The notes: a model not told the origin generated them from the sequence alone. Counted from the stretch's first letter, positions 1 through 9,489 are shown. The stretch: DNA of 64,000 nucleotides from Acidobacteriota bacterium (GCA_031296115.1 JARLGI010000011.1:1-64000); one strand, 5' to 3'. A program made the numbers and translations.

Positions 1-146
1 ATCAGCAGGGTTTCAGCGGCGTGCTGTACCTCTTGCCCGAGAAACGCTTCGGGGTTGTCATTCTCTCCAATCTGGAGGGACAGAACACGTCGTTTGATTT
101 CATCGGCCTCTCGCGAAAGATCTATGACATTTTCTGTTCCCAGTAA
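1..146 (+). CDS. C-terminal end of a serine hydrolase (beta-lactamase family), cut by window edge
   Basis: Reading frame 3 is open from the edge to a TAA at 144-146 and encodes 47 residues, too short for the ORF track start rule. The peptide contains GFSGVLYLLPEKRFGVVILS followed by a short helix-like tail. This matches the strand near the C-terminus of class C beta-lactamase-like serine hydrolases, where a phrase of the type P-x-x-x-x-G-V-V-I-L-S-N is usual. The catalytic SxxK and YxN motifs would lie upstream of the window and cannot be checked. The call rests on this short segment only. Confidence 0.55.
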   Translation, partial: QQGFSGVLYLLPEKRFGVVILSNLEGQNTSFDFIGLSRKIYDIFCSQ

Positions 147-417
147 ATGCCGCAAGAATCCGCTCACGTCTCGCCTGGTCCGCAAGGTGTCGATCATGGG
201 TTCTTGGCGGTTGACGGACAAGCGGGAAGTAATCCTAAGGTAAGGGTTGTCGACAAACAGGGAGTTACCGCGTCTGATCGACTGAAACTTCGAGCTTCCC
301 ACTCCTTCCGACGTACACTCTTGCCCGCGACCGAGTGGTTCTGACCTGCTGTACAAAATCACACTTGAACGTCATAATATGCCCCACTCGCTCCCGCCTT
401 TGAAGGAGGGCCTTCCG

Positions 418-2601
418 ATGAGAGATTCCCTTCGTGTTTCATTTTTGACCTGCCTGTTGGCTATGGCTGCTCTAGCGCAAGCGCCATCAATCTCTGCTCC
501 TCCCGCTACACCCAAACGTCCCGTAGTCGATGAATATCACGGCGTCAAGGTGACCGATGACTATCGCTGGCTGGAAAACTGGGATGATCCGGAGGTCAAG
601 CAGTGGAGCACTGCGCAGAATGCACGAGCCCGGGCGTACCTCGACAGCTTGCCCTCACGTTCAGCCATAAAGGAGCGACTGCGGGACCTGATCGCCGCCT
701 CGTCCGAATACTACGATCTGGAATACCGCGGCGGGACTCTGTTCGCGATGAAGATGCTGACATCGAAGCAACAACCTTTCCTGGTGGCGCTACGATCTGC
801 GAATGACTTATCCAGTGAGAAAGTCATTGTCGATCCGAATGCGATGGCAGGAAAAGAGTCGGTGGCTATCGATTTTTATAGACCTTCTCTTGACGGCAAG
901 CTGGTTGCCGTATCGCTTTCGAAAAACGGATCGGAGGATGGGACCGCTCACGTCTTTGAAGTTGCGACCGGCAAGGAATTGCCTGATGCGATAGCTCGTG
1001 TCAACTTCGGAACGGCCGGTGGGAGCATTGACTGGAACAAGGACGGATCAGGCTTCTACTACACACGTTATCCACAAGGCAGCGAGCGGCCGCCGGAAGA
1101 CGCCAACTTTTACCAACAGGTGTATTTCCACAAGCTCGGGACAGACAGCGGCCAGGATACCTATGTCATCGGCAAGGAGTTCCCGCGGATTGCCGAAATT
1201 CAGTTGCGAACCAGCGATGATGGCCAGTGGCTTCTCGCGTCTGTTGCGAATGGCGACGGCGGTGACTTCGCCCACTATTTGATGAATTCTTCAGGAAAGT
1301 GGACGCAAGTGACTCACTTCGAGGACCGGGTGGTCTCGGTCAAACTAGGGACTGTGGGCGACCCGGCCCTTTACATGCTCTCCCGCAAAGATGCACCACG
1401 GGGCAAGGTTCTTCGTCTTCCGCTAGCTGATCCGATTCTTGGAAAAGCGCAGATTGTAGTCCCTCAGAGTTCCCAAAGCGGCCCAGACGGCAACGCTTCG
1501 ATCCAGGCTGTGGTTCCGACGCAGAGTCACTTGTATGTGCAGGAGTTGATTGGCGGCCCTTACCGGGTGCGGGTCTTCGATCACCAAGGCCAAGAAACAG
1601 GAGCACTGCCTTTACCTTTGATCTCGAGCGTGTATCAGATCTTGCATACCGACGGTGACAATGTATTGTACGAGGTATCCACCTATCTAACGTCGCAAGC
1701 CTGGTACGGCTTCGACTCCGCCGCCGGCAAGTCGGAACGTACCGCCATGTTTGAAACCACATCGATCAACTTCGACGACGCGGAAGTGGTGCGCGAATTC
1801 GCCACTTCGAAAGACGGAACCCGCGTGCCTATTAACATAATACGGCGGAAGGGGACGAAGCTGGATGGCACAAATCCCACCCGCCTGACCGGCTACGGCG
1901 GCTACGGCGTCAACGAGATCCCCTACTTCCTAGGTGCCGGGGGGCGGATGTGGCTGGACCAAGGTTTCGTCTATGTGGTCGCCAATCTGCGGGGTGGAGG
2001 AGAATACGGTGAAGAGTGGCATCGGGCCGGGAATCTGACTAACAAACAGAACGTGTTTGACGATTTCATCGCTGCCGCCCAATACCTGATCAGCAGCAAG
2101 TACACCTCTCCTGCCCACCTTGCGATCATCGGAGGCAGTAACGGTGGCCTGCTGATGGGTGCCGTGTTGACGCAGCGTCCCGATCTGTTCCGAGCCGTAG
2201 TTTCTGAGGTCGGCATCTATGACATGCTGCGGGTCGAACTTGATCCCAATGGCGCATTCAACACTACGGAGTTCGGTACGGTGAAGGCCCCGGACCAATT
2301 CAAAGCACTTCTTGCCTACTCACCTTACCATCACGTAAAGGATGGAACCGGGTATCCAGCCGTTCTCTTTATGACCGGAGAAAATGACCACCGCGTCAAT
2401 CCGCTCAATTCCCGCAAAATGACGGCAAGGCTGCAAGCGGCGAATACTTCCAGTCGTCCTATCCTGCTGCGTACCACATCGGGAGCAGGACATGGCGTAG
2501 GGACGGCGCTGGATGAAGAAATCGAGCAGTCAGCGGATCTATTCAGTTTCTTCTTCGATCAATTGGGGATCATGTACACAGCCCCGAAAAAGCAGAATTG
2601 A
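418..2601 (+). CDS. Prolyl oligopeptidase family serine peptidase (S9A), exported
   Basis: About 727 residues, the usual length of prolyl oligopeptidases, which cut short peptides after proline. The ORF track start at 379 is replaced by the ATG at 418. A strong site, gaaggaggg, lies 7 bases upstream, and the protein then opens with a typical signal peptide (MRDSLRVSFLTCLLAMAALA). The N-terminal half is the beta-propeller part, beginning with the family phrase DDYRWLE. The catalytic domain shows the serine in GGSNGG (near residue 573), the aspartate in GENDHRVNP (near 657) and the histidine in SGAGHG (near 691). The protein is probably periplasmic and monocistronic. The family is clear; the substrate is not. 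Confidence 0.93.
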   Translation: MRDSLRVSFLTCLLAMAALAQAPSISAPPATPKRPVVDEYHGVKVTDDYRWLENWDDPEVKQWSTAQNARARAYLDSLPSRSAIKERLRDLIAASSEYYDLEYRGGTLFAMKMLTSKQQPFLVALRSANDLSSEKVIVDPNAMAGKESVAIDFYRPSLDGKLVAVSLSKNGSEDGTAHVFEVATGKELPDAIARVNFGTAGGSIDWNKDGSGFYYTRYPQGSERPPEDANFYQQVYFHKLGTDSGQDTYVIGKEFPRIAEIQLRTSDDGQWLLASVANGDGGDFAHYLMNSSGKWTQVTHFEDRVVSVKLGTVGDPALYMLSRKDAPRGKVLRLPLADPILGKAQIVVPQSSQSGPDGNASIQAVVPTQSHLYVQELIGGPYRVRVFDHQGQETGALPLPLISSVYQILHTDGDNVLYEVSTYLTSQAWYGFDSAAGKSERTAMFETTSINFDDAEVVREFATSKDGTRVPINIIRRKGTKLDGTNPTRLTGYGGYGVNEIPYFLGAGGRMWLDQGFVYVVANLRGGGEYGEEWHRAGNLTNKQNVFDDFIAAAQYLISSKYTSPAHLAIIGGSNGGLLMGAVLTQRPDLFRAVVSEVGIYDMLRVELDPNGAFNTTEFGTVKAPDQFKALLAYSPYHHVKDGTGYPAVLFMTGENDHRVNPLNSRKMTARLQAANTSSRPILLRTTSGAGHGVGTALDEEIEQSADLFSFFFDQLGIMYTAPKKQN

Positions 2602-2694
2602 CAGGAAACCAGAAGACGCTATGCGCAAAACGGAGTCGGCGCAGATCACGGCGTTATCGAGAATCGTTTTCCCGCGGGGGTACCAAGTCCCTTC

Positions 2695-2982
2695 ATGGCG
2701 ATGTTCGCTCTCCCGCTCGTTGGGCGCCAGAAAAATATCTTGAAGCCGCCGCTGTGGCTGCAGGCCGCATCGGTTTCCGGCTTTCTGATCACTGCGGTGT
2801 ACTTGGTGCTGTCGCTCTTCCCGATTATCGACGTGCCCAGGCCCCTGTTGTTCACTGCGCAGGTCGGCGGGTTCGTACTGGCTTGCCAGTTGGCCGCGGC
2901 GAGTTTGTTCTTCGCCTACCACCGCCGCACGCGGGCCAGTCTGGGTGAGCCTCCGAATCCAGAAGAACTTAGCCTGGGTTGA
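2695..2982 (+). pseudogene. Possible remnant of a membrane transporter C-terminus (two membrane segments)
   Basis: A 95-residue frame, open back to the stop of the preceding peptidase gene, encodes two hydrophobic helices. The first is around LWLQAASVSGFLITAVYLVL and the second around LLFTAQVGGFVLACQLAAAS. They are followed by a basic tail (YHRRTR). The pattern resembles the last two helices of APC-type amino acid permeases, so this may be the relic of a deleted transporter. That resemblance is from memory and not tested. No ribosome binding site is seen before the ATG, and the piece is far too short to be a transporter. It could also be a genuine small membrane protein. Confidence 0.35.
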
Positions 2983-3113
2983 TTTCGTCGCGGGCATTCA
3001 GAATAAAGCCGATTACTGGGCTTGAAGAGCGTCCGCCAAAGTTATTCTCAAACGCACAAAGTGACTCTGTACGTGAATCTGTCTGTTTGTGAAGCCTCAG
3101 GATCCTCTCGGCC

Positions 3114-3392
3114 TCAAGGATGCGCCCGAGTCACGGGCAAACCGGCAGTTATCGGCTCATGCAGCTCGGCGTGCGACTCATCGGCTGTTGAACAGCGACC
3201 CACACCGGAAGCTAGCTCCGGAAGTTGTCCCGAATCCGGTTCTGGGAAGTTGGCCGCCCGTTCCAGATACTCGTGGACCGTGCCCAGCCCCATTCCGCAA
3301 CTGCGCGCGATCTGGCGCTGCCCCAACCCCAACTCGAACCTCAACCGCAGGACCTCTTTGATTTTCCGCATGGACTTTCTCCTGGCCGGCAC
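3114..3392 (-). pseudogene. IS21-family transposase (IstA) N-terminal fragment
   Basis: The 92-residue frame starts MPARRKSMRKIKEVLRLRFE and continues with a helix-turn-helix (QRQIARSCGMGLGTVHEYLERA). This is the typical N-terminal DNA-binding segment of IstA, the transposase of IS21 elements. Full IstA is about 500 residues with a DDE catalytic domain. Here the similarity stops after about 45 residues and the rest of the frame is unrelated. No IstB ATPase gene lies downstream. It is therefore a decayed insertion sequence, and no clear terminal inverted repeats were found by eye. It sits in a gene-poor stretch, consistent with a past rearrangement. Confidence 0.75.
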
Positions 3393-4082
3393 CCTGTCCT
3401 CCTTGCTTGATGGAGTTCAATGCCGGGTGATTGTCCAGCGCCGCTGCACCTCTTATGCTGTTGGTCTGTGGAAAACATTCCGCTCCAAGCCGAACGCCAT
3501 TCCGCCCGGCGACAAAAACCGTTCGCCTCTCCACCTGAATCGGCGTTCACCTTCGACCGGATTCCCCATTCTCCACCCCAGAGCGTTTTCTCGAAATCAG
3601 TCGTGACAATGCCGTACGTATATGACTGATTTAAAAACACTTACGAAGTAGAAACCAAGATCTCGCAGTTTGGAGGCGGCACGCCGCGGGGATTCCCTGA
3701 GGGCCTCCAGGGTATTACCGCTAGCCATTTCCTGATAGTTAAAAGAAAAAAAACTACGTGGTCCTAAGTTGAGGGCAGTTACCTTGCGAAGCCCTAGTTG
3801 CACGCAGTCCGACGACTGTGCAAAAAAGGAGGCTCGATCGGAGGTGGAGAAGGGAAGGGGCGGATGGGCAGGACGCCAGCGGCCGTAACTGATCTTTTGG
3901 TTGCAAGGTTTACAAACGTCCGGTTCAGGTTGCCGTGCAGGTCACTTGAGACTGGAACAAGCGGTGTGCCAACTGCTCAAGTCGGGCTTTTACGAAACGA
4001 AGCCAACAAGTCCTTTGTTATCAGCCGAAATCGGTAAACTATCAGGTTCGCATCAGCGGTCCGGCGGGCGTGCGATCTTTGG
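3393..4082. other. Gene-poor stretch of about 690 bases next to the IS21 remnant
   Basis: Several ORFs are listed here on both strands, but they overlap each other, have unusual compositions and resemble no family I recognise. Base composition is patchy, with an AT-rich run (aaaagaaaaaaaacta) near 3740-3756. I see no RNA gene or repeat. It is best read as decayed DNA around the transposon fragment. Confidence 0.5.
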
Positions 4083-4742
4083 ATGACGGAGCTTTGCGTG
4101 AAGAGTCAGGAAGCGTTGCAAAGAATTTGCCAGGGCGTGGCCAGATTTCGGGCCGAGGTGTATCCGGCGCAGCGCTCGATATTTGAGCGCCTGAAGCACC
4201 GCCAGGAACCGATTGCATTCTTCATCACCTGCGCCGACTCCCGCATCGTTCCCAACCTCTTCACCCAGACCGGGCCCGGTGAGTTGTTCGCGGAGCGCAA
4301 TCCTGGGAACTTGGTACCCATTCACGAGCCGTTCGTGGGAGGCGTATCAGCGAGCGTGGAATACGCCATGCTGGTGCTGAAGGTCCCGCTGGTCATCATC
4401 TGCGGACACACCGATTGCGGCGTGATGAAGGCCCTGCTGCACCCGGAAACGGCCCGGGACCTGCCGGATGTGCGGCAATGGATGCGACATGCGGCCCAAG
4501 CCCGCGATCGACTGCTGCGCGAGTCCCCACCGGGTGTCGGCGAGGAAGAGCGCCTGCGGCTGCTCACCCAGCTCAACGTGCTGCTGCAGATGGAGAACCT
4601 GAAGACCCACCCCAGCGTGGCTTCGCGGCTGGCTGCCGGGGAAGTTGAGATTCACGGCTGGGTCTACGACATTGCCTCGGGCTCAGGCTGGGAATGCGAC
4701 CCGCAGAGCGGGGAGTTCAAAGAGGTCGGCGCGAGCGGCTGA
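4083..4742 (+). CDS. Beta-class carbonic anhydrase
   Basis: A 219-residue zinc enzyme that interconverts carbon dioxide and bicarbonate in the cytoplasm. The family signatures are clear. CADSR at residues 50-54 supplies a zinc-binding cysteine and the Asp-Arg dyad, and GHTDCG at 108-113 supplies the zinc-binding histidine and second cysteine. The length is typical of bacterial beta carbonic anhydrases. The gene stands alone, converging with the toxin-antitoxin pair downstream. The ATG at 4083 has only a weak upstream purine stretch, so the exact start is less sure than the function. No export signal is visible. Confidence 0.92.
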   Translation: MTELCVKSQEALQRICQGVARFRAEVYPAQRSIFERLKHRQEPIAFFITCADSRIVPNLFTQTGPGELFAERNPGNLVPIHEPFVGGVSASVEYAMLVLKVPLVIICGHTDCGVMKALLHPETARDLPDVRQWMRHAAQARDRLLRESPPGVGEEERLRLLTQLNVLLQMENLKTHPSVASRLAAGEVEIHGWVYDIASGSGWECDPQSGEFKEVGASG

Positions 4743-4793
4743 GGTCGATGGAGTTGGCGAGATCCCCGGAGGACCCCGCCGGTTTCTCTGTGC

Positions 4794-5078
4794 TCAAAAC
4801 GCTTCCGGCCATTGCCGCGCGCCGTGGTAGATGGCAAGGACCACGATTCGGGCTTTGTCGATGGCATAGGCGGCGATAAAGGGCGTATTCGAAATTACCA
4901 GCTCCCGGGTGCCCGGCACGCGACCCTGTCTGCCCGACATGGGAAAGGCCGCGAGTTGTTCGACGCTGGCGATGATTCGCAGCGTGGTCCGGGCGGCAAC
5001 GTCGTCGCTGTTGGCGAGAGCGATGTAATCGCGAGCCCGGTCGAGTTGTCTCGTCGCCTGCTCGGTCCATTCGATCAT
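4794..5078 (-). CDS. ParE/RelE-family toxin
   Basis: A 94-residue protein beginning IEWTEQATRQLDRARDYIA, with the later strand AYAIDKARIVVLAIYHGARQWP. This is the ParE/RelE fold, where a helical hairpin is followed by a beta-sheet ending in an R-x-W-P type tail. Family members poison gyrase (ParE branch) or cleave mRNA on ribosomes (RelE branch). The terminal RQWP with no obvious catalytic set leans towards the ParE side. Its start codon overlaps the antitoxin stop by four bases (ATGA), so the two are co-transcribed and translationally coupled. The cellular target is not shown by the sequence. Confidence 0.85.
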   Translation of the reverse strand: MIEWTEQATRQLDRARDYIALANSDDVAARTTLRIIASVEQLAAFPMSGRQGRVPGTRELVISNTPFIAAYAIDKARIVVLAIYHGARQWPEAF

Positions 5079-5326
5079 GGACGAGCGCGTCCCTTCTTCT
5101 TGAGACGCTTTACGACCTCTTGATGGCTTACGACCCGGCCCTTCTGCATCTCGTCCAGCCCCTTGCGGACCAGCGCATCCTGGTAGGCGTGCAGTTCGAG
5201 GTAGTTGTTGATCGCCTCGTTGATGAGATAACTGCGCGGACGGTCCTGCGCGGCGGCCAGCGAATCCAGCGCCCCAATTTTCTTGGCGGCAGCGCGGAAA
5301 CTGATAGTTCTTTCATCGTTACTCAT
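5075..5326 (-). CDS. Ribbon-helix-helix antitoxin (ParD/CopG-like)
   Basis: An 83-residue protein. The N-terminal strand (RTISFRAAAKKIGALDSLAA) followed by RPRSYLINEAINNYLE fits a ribbon-helix-helix DNA-binding domain, which dimerises and binds operator DNA. The C-terminal half is basic and charged, and would wrap around the toxin encoded immediately downstream. The gene comes first in the pair, the usual order for ParDE modules. A 10-base inverted repeat lies 18 bases upstream of its start and is the likely autoregulatory operator. The start ATG lacks a strong Shine-Dalgarno site. Confidence 0.82.
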   Translation of the reverse strand: MSNDERTISFRAAAKKIGALDSLAAAQDRPRSYLINEAINNYLELHAYQDALVRKGLDEMQKGRVVSHQEVVKRLKKKGRARP

Positions 5327-5343
5327 AATACCCGGACTATAAT

Positions 5344-5374
5344 ATATATTACACTATATTATCTTGTAATATAT
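5344..5374. promoter_or_regulatory. Palindromic operator/promoter of the toxin-antitoxin pair
   Basis: A perfect 10-base inverted repeat, ATATATTACA and TGTAATATAT, with an 11-base spacer, stands just upstream of the antitoxin start. The region is much more AT-rich than its surroundings and contains -10-like hexamers on the minus strand. Ribbon-helix-helix antitoxins usually bind such repeats over their own promoter, so autoregulation is inferred. Confidence 0.65.
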
Positions 5375-5524
5375 CTGGCGTTGCCCGGGGGCCAGAGCGC
5401 TTTCAGTGATAACCAGCCTGAAGAGCGCAATAATCGTAGCCTCCGGAGATGGTGGGTAGGCGCCGCGAATTGCGGGTCAGATGACAGAATGGAGCAATGG
5501 CGAAGGACAAAAGGCGGAGAAAGC

Positions 5525-7642
5525 CTACTTTCCCACGAAGATAGCCAAGCTGTGGACGCGCACTTTGTAGCTCTCTTGCGACAGAAGAGGGAACTCTTGC
5601 CCATCTTCGGCAATGTCCTTCGGTGAAGGCTGCGCGGTGTCAACCAGACGGAACCACTCGCGTTCACTCACTTGCGGCAACTCGAAGTCCAGGTCATCAG
5701 AATACGAGTTGGCGATGAAATGCAGATCGTCGCGCGAACCGTCGTCGTGGAGTTGCGTCAGTTGCATGGCTAGAGTGCGCGATTCGTGGCCCCAGTCAGG
5801 CTGCATGCGCTTCACGCCATGCCATGTAATGTGGAAGCCGCCCTCACCGTGCAATTCAAAGCTGGCGCGGCGCAGCAGCGGACAACGTCGGCGGAAAGCA
5901 ATCATGTGCTGGAAGAACCGCAGCAGGCCGGCATGACTCTCCGCCATGCGCCAGTCCACCCAACTGATGTTGTTGTCCTGGCAGTAGGCATTGTTGTTGC
6001 CTTGTGGCGTGCGGCCGAGTTCGTCGCCGGCCAGGATCATAGGCACGCCGTGCGCGAACAGTAGAATTGCGGCAAAGTTTTTTTGCTGACGCAACCGTAA
6101 CGCTTCCACCGCTGGATCGTCGCTGGGGCCTTCCACTCCGCAGTTCCAGCTGTAATTGGCATCGCTGCCATCACTATTGTTCTCGCCATTTGCCAGATTG
6201 TGCTTCTGGTTGTAGGAGACCAGGTCGCTGAGCGTGAAGCCATCGTGACAGGTGACGAAGTTGATGCTGTGATAGGGTTCGCGAGCGCTGGTGAGATACA
6301 GGTCGGGACTTCCCAACAAACGCGTCGCCAAGGCCGAGGTCATGCCGGCGTCGCCCTTCACGAACTTGCGCACATCATCGCGGAAGATGCCGTTCCACTC
6401 CGCCCAGCGTCCCCACGACGGCAGCGTGCCCACCTGGTACAGCCCAGCCGCGTCCCAGGCTTCGGCGATGACCTTGGAGTTGGCCAGCACCGGATCGTAG
6501 GCGAGGCTTTCCAGCAGCGGTGGGCTCTTCAGCACCGAGCCATCCATTCCGCGGCCAAGGATGGAGGCGAGGTCGAAGCGGAAACCGTCAACGTGCATCT
6601 CCGTGACCCAGTAGCGCAGGCAGTCAACGATGAACTCGCGCACGACGGGATTATTGCAGTTGACGGTGTTGCCGCAGCCGCTGAAGTTGATGTACTTGCC
6701 TGTCTCGGGATCAAGGATGTAGTAGGTCGGGTTATCAATGCCACGGAACGACCATGTGGGGCCATCCGCGCCGCCTTCGGCTGTGTGGTTGAACACCATG
6801 TCGAGGATGACTTCAATGCCGGCCTCATGCATGGCGCGCACCAGCCGCTTGAATTCGCGGACCTGCTCGCCATCGGCGCGGCTGGAGGAGTAAGCGGTGT
6901 TCGGTGCGCAAAACGCCGTTGATTGGTACCCCCAAAGATTCAGCAGCACCTCGCCGGTAAATGGATTGACGCGGTCGGTGTCGGCTTCCTCGAACTCATT
7001 CACCGGGAGCAGTTCGACTGCTGTTACTCCGAGTTGCTTGAGGTAAGGGATCTTCTCGATCAAGCCGGCGAATGTGCCTGGGTACGTTACACCCGACGAA
7101 GCGTGCCGGGTAAGACTTCGCACATGCATTTCGTAAATAACACTGTCGACCAGCGGCGTGTTCAGCGGCTGGTCACTTCCCCAGTCGAAGTGGTTCTCCA
7201 TCACCACCCCGTTGCGGTATGGTCGCGTTCCGGGCCTGTATTGTCCCCATGCGCCGCCGTTCGAGAGCACGCGCGCATAAGGGTCGAGCAGCACGCGCTT
7301 CGGATCGTAGCGGTAGACCTGCGGGTCCGGATTGGGCTGCATGTCGAAGCGATAGCCGTATTGCACGCCCGGATCGATGCCTTCGACGAAGGCGTGCCAG
7401 ACCTGTCCGGTGCAATTGAAATGCGGATCGAGAGGGAACTCAGTCAGCGGTTCCTTCGCGCTCGGAGCATGGAGCACCAGCGTGCAAGAAGTAGCGTGTT
7501 TGGAAAAGATCGAAAAGTTGGCGCCCGAGCGGTGCAACGAAACGCCCAGCGGAAGCGGAGATCCGCGGCTGATTGCATACGGTGTCGCGGCCAGCTTGGA
7601 TGACTTTGTGGAGGCAGATTGGGTGCCAGTAGGTCTCGCCAT
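5525..7642 (-). CDS. glgX: Glycogen debranching enzyme (GlgX/TreX-type isoamylase)
   Basis: A 705-residue GH13 enzyme that hydrolyses alpha-1,6 branches of glycogen. The N-terminal CBM48-like domain covers roughly the first 150 residues (GVSLHRSGANFSIFSKHA). The (beta/alpha)8 domain follows with the expected regions: DMVFNHTAEGG, DGFRFDLAS carrying the nucleophile aspartate, VIAEAWDA carrying the acid/base glutamate, and FVTCHDGFT. The length matches GlgX. No other glycogen genes are next to it. The first 25 residues are a Ser/Thr-rich, poorly conserved leader, so the start could lie slightly downstream. Confidence 0.93.
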   Translation of the reverse strand: MARPTGTQSASTKSSKLAATPYAISRGSPLPLGVSLHRSGANFSIFSKHATSCTLVLHAPSAKEPLTEFPLDPHFNCTGQVWHAFVEGIDPGVQYGYRFDMQPNPDPQVYRYDPKRVLLDPYARVLSNGGAWGQYRPGTRPYRNGVVMENHFDWGSDQPLNTPLVDSVIYEMHVRSLTRHASSGVTYPGTFAGLIEKIPYLKQLGVTAVELLPVNEFEEADTDRVNPFTGEVLLNLWGYQSTAFCAPNTAYSSSRADGEQVREFKRLVRAMHEAGIEVILDMVFNHTAEGGADGPTWSFRGIDNPTYYILDPETGKYINFSGCGNTVNCNNPVVREFIVDCLRYWVTEMHVDGFRFDLASILGRGMDGSVLKSPPLLESLAYDPVLANSKVIAEAWDAAGLYQVGTLPSWGRWAEWNGIFRDDVRKFVKGDAGMTSALATRLLGSPDLYLTSAREPYHSINFVTCHDGFTLSDLVSYNQKHNLANGENNSDGSDANYSWNCGVEGPSDDPAVEALRLRQQKNFAAILLFAHGVPMILAGDELGRTPQGNNNAYCQDNNISWVDWRMAESHAGLLRFFQHMIAFRRRCPLLRRASFELHGEGGFHITWHGVKRMQPDWGHESRTLAMQLTQLHDDGSRDDLHFIANSYSDDLDFELPQVSEREWFRLVDTAQPSPKDIAEDGQEFPLLSQESYKVRVHSLAIFVGK

Positions 7643-7727
7643 TTTTTTGCGGCCAGCAGATTTCGGCGGGCCACTGAGATGGATAACAGAAACCCGCTGG
7701 CGCTACAAGGGAGATTTCAATGTCGGC

Positions 7728-8747
7728 TTATTGGCCCGCTGTCGCAGGATCTTTCCCGAGCAAAAACCGCGCTATTCCTGCATAAAGGTCGATGGCGTGC
7801 AGCAACTGCTGCTTCTCGATGTACTCGCCTTCGGTGTGCGCCACGTGAATTGAGCCCGGACCGATCAGCAGGGGTGTACCCCATTGTGGGAGCGCCGGAA
7901 TATCGGTAGTGAAAGCTGCAATCATGGTCGGAATGCCGGGGAGACTGGCGAATTCCATGTACGGGATCTGCAGTTTGAACTCGGCTTCCGCTTTGCCCGC
8001 GACCGCATCGGCAATCTGTTCGCGGAGTTCCTGCGCCGGACCGACGAGACGGAACAGCAGGTGCGCGCGCGCCTCGTCGGGAATCACGTTGGGAGCGCGG
8101 CCGCCTTCGATCATCCCGATATTCATCGTGCAAGGCCCAGCCGTAGGATTGTCCGGCAGCTTCAGCCTACGAATATTGGCCAGCGCGTCGAGTAGCTTCT
8201 CGATTGCCGACTCGCCAAGTTCGGGATAGGCAGAGTGTGCCATTTTGCCGGTTGCGGCGATCTCGACTCGGAGAGTTCCCTTGGATGCGACTGCCAATTG
8301 GTTTTCCGTCGGCTCGCCATTGATGAGAAACTTCGCGCCGCGCGGCTGAGTATTGGCGAGCTGTGCGCCTTGGCTGTCGCGCTCTTCGCCGACGAGAAAG
8401 AGCAAGCCAACGTGAATGCCTTCGGCGTGCAGCTTCTCGGCGGCCGCAATCTGCGCGACGATGATGCCTTTGGCATCACACGATCCGCGTCCGTAGATAC
8501 GATCGGCGGTCTCCGATGAAGGGACAAACGGAGGGACCGTGTCCATATGGGTAGACAGCACCAACTCAGGTTGCGGATGAGCGGGATGGGTCGCCCACAC
8601 GTTGAAGCGCTCGCCTTCCACTGGCATGCGCTCCACGTTGTAACCGAGCGTTGTCAGTTCGTTGGCCAGCGCGTCGCCAACAGCGGATTCCATTCCGGTG
8701 GTGGATTCGATGTCGATCAGCTGGCGGGTGAGGGCAAAAGCGTCCAT
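7728..8747 (-). CDS. M20-family metallopeptidase (ArgE/DapE/carboxypeptidase G2-like)
   Basis: A 339-residue dinuclear zinc amidohydrolase. Metal ligands are visible in order: the histidine of STHMDTVPP, the bridging aspartate of GRGSCDAKG, the Glu pair of GEERDSQG (catalytic base and ligand), and the late histidine in GSIHVAHTEGEYI. The central dimerisation domain is present (KMAHSAYPELGESAIE). Family members deacylate N-acyl amino acids, succinyl-diaminopimelate or short peptides. The sequence alone does not settle which. It lies 85 bases downstream of glgX on the same strand, but there is no pathway link to glgX, so an operon is not supported. Confidence 0.88.
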   Translation of the reverse strand: MDAFALTRQLIDIESTTGMESAVGDALANELTTLGYNVERMPVEGERFNVWATHPAHPQPELVLSTHMDTVPPFVPSSETADRIYGRGSCDAKGIIVAQIAAAEKLHAEGIHVGLLFLVGEERDSQGAQLANTQPRGAKFLINGEPTENQLAVASKGTLRVEIAATGKMAHSAYPELGESAIEKLLDALANIRRLKLPDNPTAGPCTMNIGMIEGGRAPNVIPDEARAHLLFRLVGPAQELREQIADAVAGKAEAEFKLQIPYMEFASLPGIPTMIAAFTTDIPALPQWGTPLLIGPGSIHVAHTEGEYIEKQQLLHAIDLYAGIARFLLGKDPATAGQ

Positions 8748-8799
8748 CTGTGAAGGATATCGTATCGCCAGGAACCACTGCTGAAGTGCGTGCTTTACC

Positions 8800-9342
8800 T
8801 TAGCGGCCCGTGTTTGGCGTCTGGTCGCTGCCGAAGATTCTTCCCAGCGCCCGCTTGCGATAGTCGAACATCTTGTGCAGCATGCGCTGGAAGATCAGCT
8901 TCTCCAGCGTCGTTCCGATTACGCCAAAGCCGACCTCATACTCAACGAGATCGCTAATCAGCGTACCCTCGCGGCCATTCACGATTTCGCTGGCAAACAT
9001 GTGCGTGTGCTCCCAGCGGCGGAACGGCCCCTGTTTCTGCGTGTCGCTGAAGTATTCGTTGAGCGAGAAGCCCGTTATGAGCGCGGTCCACTTCTCGTGC
9101 ATGGGCACATGCGGGATAGCGCGGAACTTTAAGATAATCTCAGTGCCGACGCCAGCCATTTGCACCGCATCCGCCGGAGCTGAGCCTGCAGAAAATCGCG
9201 GCGGTACCAGATTGAGCTTGACCAGGCGCGCGCCCTGGCTAGGCGGCATTAGTCGCGGTAAGTTGTGCGGGTCCGTGAAAAATGCGAACACCCGGGGCAG
9301 CGGCGCGGCGGCCCAATGTTCGGCTGTAAAACGCTGACTCAC
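8800..9342 (-). CDS. SRPBCC-superfamily protein (polyketide cyclase/coenzyme Q-binding type)
   Basis: A 180-residue protein with the opening pattern of SRPBCC folds, FTAEHWAAAPLPRVFAFFTD, then a run of strands (EIILKFRAIPHVPMHEKWTA) and a long C-terminal helix (LEKLIFQRMLHKMFDYRKRA). Such proteins form a helix-grip cavity for hydrophobic ligands. Similar genes are often fused to or placed beside epimerases, but none is present here. No catalytic residues can be assigned. It is transcribed away from mraZ, and about 345 bases of intergenic DNA with the mraZ control region separate the two. Confidence 0.75.
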   Translation of the reverse strand: MSQRFTAEHWAAAPLPRVFAFFTDPHNLPRLMPPSQGARLVKLNLVPPRFSAGSAPADAVQMAGVGTEIILKFRAIPHVPMHEKWTALITGFSLNEYFSDTQKQGPFRRWEHTHMFASEIVNGREGTLISDLVEYEVGFGVIGTTLEKLIFQRMLHKMFDYRKRALGRIFGSDQTPNTGR

Positions 9343-9489
9343 GTGTTTTGTCCCCTTTTCCCGGGTGATTGTTCCACATCGAACCCTCTCAGTAAACGCA
9401 ATTGGTAGCGTCTGGCGGAGGCGAGAACTACTAGGGATTGTAGTGGGTCAAGCCGGGAATAACGCCCGATAAAAAACCGCAATTTCCAC

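Noticed and set aside
3022-3606. 194-residue plus-strand ORF in the gene-poor stretch
   Set aside because: It is antisense to the IS21 IstA fragment and has no recognisable domain.
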